Below are positions 7,438 to 14,100 of a DNA stretch of 24,340 nt, piece after piece. The stretch spans positions 1 to 24,340 of the forward strand of contig CAZPZD010000038.1 of NCBI GenBank assembly GCA_964590515.1, written 5' to 3'. The notes beneath the pieces are model-generated. The model saw only the letters and a program-made list of their open reading frames with translations. It was not told where the DNA came from and ran no database searches. Made by a program: the position numbers and the translations under genes. This DNA is from JADFRG01 sp964590515 (GTDB lineage Bacteria > Chloroflexota > Anaerolineae > Anaerolineales > E44-bin32). Numbering within the stretch: the stretch's first letter is position 1; each line of letters starts with the position of its first letter.

Positions 7438-8121
7438 GTGGGTCATCGCCTGCTGCGCTGGTTTTTCACAGTAGTCTTCCGACTCCTGAGCCGCTCCCGG
7501 GTCGAGGGTCTTGAGCACCTCCCTCGCAACTGCCCGTACATCCTGGTCGGCAATCACTTGAGCGTTGTGGATGCGCCATTGGCCTATCTGTACGTGGGAG
7601 GACCGCACATTACCGGCTTTGTAGCCTCCAAATGGCGATATCACCCACTTTACACCCCGATCATCCGCCTGGCCGGCGGGATCTTCATCCGCCGCGGCGA
7701 GGTCGACCGCGAGGCGCTGAAGGCGGCGATTGATTGGCTGCGAGCCGGCAAGTGCTTTGGGATGGCCCCGGAGGGAACCCGCAGCCGGATCGGTGTGCTG
7801 CAACGGGCCAAGACCGGCGCTGCCTATCTCGCCTCCCAGGTCGATGCCCCGCTGGTCCCGATGGCGTACATTGGAACCGATCGAGCCTTTCATTCGCTGC
7901 GGCGCCTCCGGCGCCCCGAGTTGGTCTTGCGGATTGGGAAAGCTTTCAAGCTTCCTTCGGTCGATGAAAACGACCGCGCCCGCGTGCTGCGCGATCAGAC
8001 CGGCGAGATCATGTGCCAGATCGCGGCCCTGCTGCCGCCCCGCTATTGGGGTTACTACTCCGATCATCCTCGGCTGCAGGAACTCGCGGCCATCGAGTCC
8101 GGGATCCTTGCGGGCTCCTGA
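7438..8121 (+). CDS. 1-acyl-sn-glycerol-3-phosphate acyltransferase (PlsC family)
   Basis: 227 residues. The enzyme transfers an acyl chain to lysophosphatidic acid to give phosphatidic acid at the membrane inner face. The family motifs are in order: NHLSVVD with His40 and Asp45 (HX4D catalytic pair), FIRRGEVD (about 83-90, glycerol-3-phosphate contact), PEGTRSR (about 111-117), and APLVPMAYIG (about 140). One hydrophobic segment at the N-terminus (about 5-18) would anchor it. A GTG start is used; no ATG fits before the HX4D motif, and the promoter spacing places the transcript start almost on it. The dehalogenase gene follows after 59 bases on the same strand. The acyl acceptor may differ from the canonical one, as the family is broad. 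Confidence 0.9.
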   Translation: MGHRLLRWFFTVVFRLLSRSRVEGLEHLPRNCPYILVGNHLSVVDAPLAYLYVGGPHITGFVASKWRYHPLYTPIIRLAGGIFIRRGEVDREALKAAIDWLRAGKCFGMAPEGTRSRIGVLQRAKTGAAYLASQVDAPLVPMAYIGTDRAFHSLRRLRRPELVLRIGKAFKLPSVDENDRARVLRDQTGEIMCQIAALLPPRYWGYYSDHPRLQELAAIESGILAGS

Positions 8122-8180
8122 GCACACAAACTCTCCGCCGGCAGATCGAATCCGAACAGCTACGACACCAGGCCCCAGCG

Positions 8181-9080
8181 ATGACGATCTTGCGGACTCC
8201 GGACGAACGCTTCCACAACCTGCCAGGCTTTCCTTACTCGCCTCATTACCTCAAGATCGGTGGAGCTCGGGTGCACTATGTCGAGCACGGCCAGGGGGAT
8301 GCCCTGCTGTGTTTGCACGGCGAGCCATCCTGGTCTTACCTGTACCGAAAACTGATTCCCCCACTGGCGGCCCGCCACCGAGTCCTGGCGATGGATTTCA
8401 TTGGATTTGGCCGGTCGGATAAGTTTCCGGACCAAGCCGACTACTCCTTTAAGCTTCATTGCGACACCCTGGCTCACTTCATCAACCGGCTCGACCTGCA
8501 TAACCTCACTCTCATCGTGCACGACTGGGGTGGGTTGATTGGCTTGACGGTCGCCAGCCAGATGCCGGAGCGGATCGGCCGGCTGGTGATCATGAACACC
8601 GGGCTTCCGATCGGTGAGGAACCGATGTCGGAGGCCTACCACCGCTGGCGAGAATTCGCCGAGCGGATCCCCGATCTACCGATCGGCCGGATCATCAAAG
8701 GGGGTCTGCTTCATCCCGAGCGGCTCTCCCCTGCCGAGCTGGCGGGATACGAGGCACCCTTTCCGGATGGCCGTTTCAAGGCTGGTGCCCGAGCCTGGCC
8801 CGCCATGGTGCCGCTCCTCCCAGAGGACCCCGGCGCGGCTGAAATGCGGGCGACTCGCGAGGTGCTCTCCAAGTGGCAGAAGCCGGTGTTGGTCCTATTC
8901 TCGGATTCCGACCCGATCACCCGGGGCGGACATTTGTTTTTTCGCCGGCTGATCCCCGCCGCCCGCCAGCAGCCGCGGATCCTGATCGAGGGCGCGGGAC
9001 ACTTCCTTCAAGAAGAGGCCGGCGCGGAGATCGCGGACCACATCCTGGGGTTTATTGATCGCAGTCCCCTGACCGGCTAG
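8181..9080 (+). CDS. Haloalkane dehalogenase, DhlA-like (HLD-I) alpha/beta hydrolase
   Basis: 299 residues, the normal length for the family. Hydrolyses carbon-halogen bonds of haloalkanes in the cytoplasm. The oxyanion region HGEPSWSYLYRK (about 46-57) is the hallmark that separates dehalogenases from epoxide hydrolases and esterases. The nucleophile is Asp115 in VHDWGG, with Trp116 as a halide-stabilising residue. The acid is probably Asp244 in FSDSDPIT, placed as in DhlA-type enzymes, and the base is His274 in GAGHFLQEE. The start is the ATG at 8181, where homologous sequence begins; the Shine-Dalgarno is weak. It follows the acyltransferase gene by 59 bases and may share its transcript. 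The true substrate is unknown, and a non-halogenated substrate cannot be ruled out. Confidence 0.9.
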   Translation: MTILRTPDERFHNLPGFPYSPHYLKIGGARVHYVEHGQGDALLCLHGEPSWSYLYRKLIPPLAARHRVLAMDFIGFGRSDKFPDQADYSFKLHCDTLAHFINRLDLHNLTLIVHDWGGLIGLTVASQMPERIGRLVIMNTGLPIGEEPMSEAYHRWREFAERIPDLPIGRIIKGGLLHPERLSPAELAGYEAPFPDGRFKAGARAWPAMVPLLPEDPGAAEMRATREVLSKWQKPVLVLFSDSDPITRGGHLFFRRLIPAARQQPRILIEGAGHFLQEEAGAEIADHILGFIDRSPLTG

Positions 9081-9126
9081 CCGACAGTGCTGGGTTGCTT
9101 GCCGTTCAGCCGGATCCTTCAGCCGG

Positions 9127-10164
9127 CTACGGATCTGCAGGATCCTCGAGTCGGACCAGCTCCACTCCGAGGGTGGCCAGATATTCAATCAACTCGGCAG
9201 CCTCGACCTGCTGGTCGACGGGAATCAGACCCCGCGGTTCGAATCGGCCGGCTGCGATCCGCTTCGCGGCCAGCACCATGGGCGCGACCGGGGTGAGATA
9301 GCTTCGATCCGGCCCGATGAGCCCCAGTCGGGCGCGCCGACCGGCCCCGTCTTCGATCCGGTAGGCGAGACAACCGATCCGGCCGCCGATCCGACGCGCA
9401 ATGGAAAGCCCGAGCGGAGTCGTTCGCACAACCAGGTCCCGAACCCACTTCCAGCGGGCCGCAGCCCGGAACACGGCATTGAATCCGGGGACATTGCTGC
9501 TCACAAAGAAGTCCACGGCCCGCAGCCCGGGCCAGACCCTCGGAAGCATCAGTGCATCGGCCGACTCGAAGAGATACCCGGTCGTTATGCCAAGTGGTCG
9601 CGGGAACTCGAATTGGCGAGCCTCAGACCAGCCGCGTTTCGCAACCAGTGCGCCATTCTGCCAGACCCGGATCGGTCGGCCAACTGAATTCAGCAGTGAG
9701 CTGCCGGTGCCCGGCCAGGCCACATGCCGGGCGGCCGGCACCAGGAATCCGCGCGCCGTGACCGGTGATTCGATCTTGCTCAGCCGGATCAAGGCCGCCG
9801 AACCGACCGAGATTGAGCTGCAGGCGGTCAGGACCCGGATCCCGCTTTGGGCGATTCGGGTCCCCAGCTCCGCGAGCATTTCGCTGTAGTCCAGGCTGTC
9901 GGAGAGATCGATCACGTCGACCCCGATCTCCACAGCCGCCTCGACCAGCGCGGTCGATCGCCCCTGGAAGGGTCCCACCGCGTCCAGGACGAGGTCCCCA
10001 CCACGCAGAACCGATCGCAGCATGTCCGGATCTTCCACGTCCAATCGGAGATCGACTGGACCGTGCCGCGCGGCCAGCACCGGCTGCATTCCTTCCGACT
10101 TGAGCAACCCAACGAGGGCGGCTCCGAAGAATCCGGTGCCGCCTGCCACAATGATTCTGCTCAT
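9127..10164 (-). CDS. Saccharopine dehydrogenase-like NAD(P)-binding oxidoreductase
   Basis: 345 residues. An N-terminal Rossmann fold begins at once with the dinucleotide-binding motif GGTGFFGAAL (about 8-17), followed by LAARHGP (strand 2 end), VLDAVGPFQ (strand 4) and VDVIDLSDS. This order is that of the saccharopine dehydrogenase / trans-acting enoyl reductase-like family (Sacchrp_dh_NADP). The C-terminal two thirds are less conserved and hold no signature for a substrate. The start is the ATG at 10164. It is 25 bases downstream of the membrane-protein gene on the same strand, so it may be the last gene of the kinase operon. It is convergent with the dehalogenase (46-base gap, no clear terminator). 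Confidence 0.82.
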   Translation of the reverse strand: MSRIIVAGGTGFFGAALVGLLKSEGMQPVLAARHGPVDLRLDVEDPDMLRSVLRGGDLVLDAVGPFQGRSTALVEAAVEIGVDVIDLSDSLDYSEMLAELGTRIAQSGIRVLTACSSISVGSAALIRLSKIESPVTARGFLVPAARHVAWPGTGSSLLNSVGRPIRVWQNGALVAKRGWSEARQFEFPRPLGITTGYLFESADALMLPRVWPGLRAVDFFVSSNVPGFNAVFRAAARWKWVRDLVVRTTPLGLSIARRIGGRIGCLAYRIEDGAGRRARLGLIGPDRSYLTPVAPMVLAAKRIAAGRFEPRGLIPVDQQVEAAELIEYLATLGVELVRLEDPADP

Positions 10165-10189
10165 CGCTACACTTTACCGGGCGGTTGGC

Positions 10190-10941
10190 TCAAGCCGGAG
10201 CGACCTCGGGATCCGCCGCCCCCGCCAGGGCGTTGCCCCTCCGCTTCACACTGGCGGCGTAAGCGCGCAGCGCTAACCCTAGTACTAGAGCCACGGCGCC
10301 GCGTATCAGAAGCGGCCCGACCATCTCGGCAGCCACACCGGACCCGACCTCGAAAAGCACCTCCCGGATGAGCTCCTGCCCCTGTGGCACGGCCCGCAGG
10401 GCTAGGCGCAGAATCTCCAGCCGCCCCAAGGCCATCACCATTACGATCAGACCGCCCACCTCCAGCAAAGAGGACCACCGGCCGGCCAGTTCGGCCCATG
10501 ACCGCACCTGCAGCACAAGAATCACCCCGAGCAGAGTCGCGGGCAGCAGCGGAGTCAGTCGAGTCAGGGCCCGCGCCCAGCCGAGAGCGCCTCGAGCTGA
10601 TTCCAGTGACAGCTCGATGGAGGGATCCCCTCCCGGATTGAGCGTATCGGCAAGGGTGAAACTGTCGCGCACTCCCTCGACAAGTTCGGGAACCGTCCCG
10701 GCGTAGGCATAGAATTGATCCTCGGCGTTGGGGAGCGGCAGCGCGCAGGGCAATGCCAGGAGTTCATGGGCAGGTGGCACGGCGCCAGCGTCTCCCAATT
10801 CGGACGATATCTGGAGGGGAGTGCATGGCGGAAGGACTTCAAAGCCAATGCGGACGGCGCGCAGTCCATTGTTGGAGAAAGCTCGGGTCTTCAGCTGGGA
10901 AAGGTCATAGGAAACTTGCGACAAGCTCCCTGTTCCGTCCA
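10190..10941 (-). CDS. Membrane protein of unknown function, C-terminal part (cut by assembly gap)
   Basis: About 249 codons from the gap edge to the stop. The first half is probably outside the membrane (begins DGTGSLSQVSYDLSQL, contains two Cys and many Pro). Three hydrophobic segments follow (TLLPATLLGVILVLQV; LLEVGGLIVMVMAL; VGPLLIRGAVALVLGLAL), and the tail is Arg/Lys-rich and cytoplasmic. I recognise no family. The residues GTVPELVEGVRD are encoded by DNA (10672-10695) that resembles a common interspersed palindromic repeat. It is probably the same gene as the fragment 11042-11166; an open frame drawn through the N run is not evidence, as the gap length is arbitrary. Confidence 0.7.
10672..10695 (-). 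repeat. Short interspersed palindrome-like sequence
   Basis: CCCTCGACAAGTTCGGGAAC on the plus strand resembles the widespread CCTTCGACAAGCTCAGGAC repeat and is translated as PELVEG on the minus strand. It is related to the copy within the RecA-like gene (19902-19960). A low-confidence call on a short match. Confidence 0.35.
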
Positions 10942-11041
10942 NNNNNNNNNNNNNNNNNNNNNNNNNNNNNNNNNNNNNNNNNNNNNNNNNNNNNNNNNNN
11001 NNNNNNNNNNNNNNNNNNNNNNNNNNNNNNNNNNNNNNNNN
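10942..11041. other. Assembly gap (100 N)
   Basis: Exactly 100 N, a usual placeholder for a scaffold join of unknown size. It interrupts the membrane-protein gene. Confidence 0.97.
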
Positions 11042-11166
11042 GTAATTCGGCCTGCTTCGGCGATCAGCAGGGCCAGCGGCATGGTCAGGCTGAAGGCATA
11101 CCCGCACAGGCGGGCGGCCAGTGAAGCCCGCCGCCCCTCGCGCTGATTGGCCAGGGAAGGACCCAC
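11042..11166 (-). CDS. Membrane protein of unknown function, N-terminal part (cut by assembly gap)
   Basis: 41 codons. A GTG at 11166 lies 2 bases after the stop codon of the giant kinase gene, which indicates translational coupling. The peptide starts VGPSLANQREGRRAS and leads into a hydrophobic helix (CGYAFSLTMPLALLIAEAG) before the gap. A short Arg-rich head followed by one helix would be a normal N-terminus for the multi-pass C-terminal fragment at 10190-10941. The correct frame here differs from the frame that runs open through the 100 N, so the real gap length is probably not 100. Confidence 0.6.
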
Positions 11167-11168
11167 GC

Positions 11169-14100
11169 CTAAGGGCCGACCCCCCACAGCTCAATCACTC
11201 CTCCCTGCACCTGCCAGACCAGCCTGGAACCATCCGGGGTGAAGCTGAAGTTAACCGCCCTTGACCTCTCCCCTCCGAGGGATCCCAGCCTCTCCCCACC
11301 GCGGATGTCCCAGATCTCTCCGGACTCAGAGACGATCAGATGGCCGTTGGTCACCACCCGCTCGGTGCGATCGACCGGTTCGAACTGGGCAGCCAGCTCC
11401 CCGCTTTCCACCTCCCAGATCTCTCCACTTCCCGCCACCAATCGCGTTCCGTCAGGCGTGAAGGCCAGCGGGCCAATGTTGCCCTCGCTCGCCTCCAATC
11501 TTCCGATCACCTGCCCCGACTGCAGATCCCAGAGCTCCACCTGGTTCCGCCGCACCATGGCCAGGATTCTCCCGTCAGGGGAGAATGCGGGCCGGTGCGG
11601 TTGCGGATAGCGGTCAAGGTCGAGCAGGGAGCCGCCCTCCATGAGCCCGAAGATCTGAAGCAGGTTGCGGCCGGCCGCTAATCTCAGAGTGGCATACTCA
11701 CGTCCGTCTTGGGCCAGCGCGAGGTACTCTGGGCCAGTGTAGGCTTCGAGGTTGAATTGATCCAGCAGCCTGCCGTTGCTGACGTCAAGCAAGGTGAGGC
11801 TCCCATCCTCGCCAAGCACGGCCAGGGTCGAGAGGCTGCCAAATTCGAGCCAGTCAGGAAACCATTCACCCGGGAGGCTTCGTTGCAGCACGCCGGACGT
11901 CAACTCGACCAGCTCAATCGCGCCCATCGCGCTTGGCACAGCCACAGTTCGACCATCCGGAGTCAAGGCCATCAGATCCAGCGGCTCAGGAGTCGAGGCC
12001 CCCTGTTGAATGCCAGTTGAGACGCTCCAGACGCGCACGACCCCATCGGCAGTCAGCGAGTAGAACAGATCACCCATCGGGCTTAGCCCAAATGCTGGAA
12101 TCCGCTGGGGGCGTTCGGTGGCGTAGTGGTTGGCATATGCGCCGGTCAGCTCCGTCAGACGGAGAACCCCTTCCAGCTGAACGGTGAACTGCACGGGCTG
12201 TGTTCCAACTTCCCAAGCGACGAGTCCAAGATTCTCTTCGAAGGTACGCCGGTTAAGCCGGCGATAGAAGACCGCAAGTCTCCCTTCCCGGTCGAAGCGA
12301 TAGTCAACTGACCTCAGAGTGGGTATGTCCAACCCAGTGGGGAAGTACGGCGTTCCGTCGGCCTTGATGGTCAGCGGATTGCCACCGGTCCGGAGGTTTT
12401 CGATCACGAATCTGTCGGTGAAGTAGGCGATGAGTTGGCCATCCGGTGAGATGCTGGCAGGCCTGGTGTTGCCCAGGATCGGTTGTCGGAGCTGCTTGGC
12501 CGTATCTGCGTCCCATAGAGAGATGGCGCCATAGAAGGACAGTGCCAGGAGGCCGCCGTCGGGCGAAAACTCCAGCCCAATGGCCTCCGAGTAACGCCCG
12601 CGGCCCGAGTCAAAAGTGCGCAGCTCCCCGTCGGCCAGATCGATGAGCGCCAACCCATCCCGCAGGCCGCCCTCGGAAACCGCGCCCGCGATGGCTAGCA
12701 GTTTGCCATCGGGACTGAAGGCTGCTGCGCTGATCCCTTCCAGCCCGAACTCCCTCGCCACCGCCCCTGTGCTGACCTCCACCAATTGCAGCGGGTGGTC
12801 ACCCCCGAGCAAGATCCGACCTTGGCCGTCGAAGGCCAGCGCCTCGGAACCCAGGAAGGCGCTGACCTGTTGGAGGTCGGGTGCCTGGAAGACTACCGCG
12901 TTGAGGGTGGTGTTGACCGCCAAATAACGCTCGTCGGCGGACCAGACCGCCCCTACCAGTCGTCCCCTCCCCAAGTGGGAGAGCAAAGTGAGGCGCGAGG
13001 CGTTCACGACTGTTAGCGCGCTCGTCCCGCTGGCTGGCAGCCCGCTCGGCTCGATACCCCGAACTCCCCAGGTGTAGATCCGGCCATCCTGGGTGCGCCA
13101 AAGGACCTGCCGGCCATCCGGCGTGAAAAGCAATTGGGCCGCCGCTGCCCGAATGTCTAGCAGTGTCCCGAGCCGTGAGCCGCTATCGGTATCTCGAAGC
13201 GACCCGTCGTCACCCACGAACACCCCGCCCTGCGGGCTGACCGCGACCTGGCTGGATGACCCCCCAAAGCTGGCAATGCGCTCACCACTCGCTAACTCCC
13301 AGATATCCCCGCTGGCGGCAATCAGTCGTTTACCGTCGGGTGTGAAAGCCAACCCGAAGACCTGTGGGCCGTGACCGTAAAGGATGCCCGCCCGCGCCCC
13401 ATTTCCCACCATCCAGAGTTCGGCCACCGCTCCCCGTGCAACCGCTAAGATTTGCCCATCCGGTGAGAAGGCGTAGTTGTTTGGTCGCGGGGTGAGCGTG
13501 AGCTCGTTACGAATCTCCCCTGACTCCGCTGCAACGAGTGTCAGCCGGTTGCCGCGCAGCAAGGCGAAACTCTCTCCGTCTGGGCTAGTCAACAAGCCTG
13601 ATCCGTTAAGGTTGTAGCGCCGCACCAGCTCTTGGTTTTCCAAATCCCAGCGCTCCACGCCGGCTCGCTCCTTGAGCAGCAGCAGGTGATCTCCCAGGTT
13701 AGCAATTTCCTGGATCGTGTTGGGGTTCAGAAAAATCCGGTAACGTTCAAGAAGGCGCCCGCTCGCCGGATTCAGAAAATCCACTCCCTGCCTGTCCAGA
13801 GCTGCAACGGTGGCTAGATCAGGTGACCTCGCCAGACTGTCGTAAGTCTGCCCTCCATAGCTCGATGCGCCGGGCGCGGCCATGTCCCGCTCGTTACGCG
13901 CCTCCAGTAAGGAATCAACTCCCCACCAGCCGATCAGACTCATCCGGGAAGCGGTTTCCCGCCCGATCTCCGCTGAGGCGGCGCCTGCCGCCGTGCTGCT
14001 CGGGGGCGCCGAATGCGCCAACTTGGGCTTGATCCCGTAGGCCACCACGCTCCCGGTTCTGGTTTGCACGATGAGTTGCCGGTCATTCGGAGTAAACCAG

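Noticed and set aside
7357..8127. 256-codon minus-strand frame opposite the acyltransferase
   Set aside because: The plus strand carries HX4D and PEGTRS motifs and a promoter; the reverse frame has nothing recognisable.
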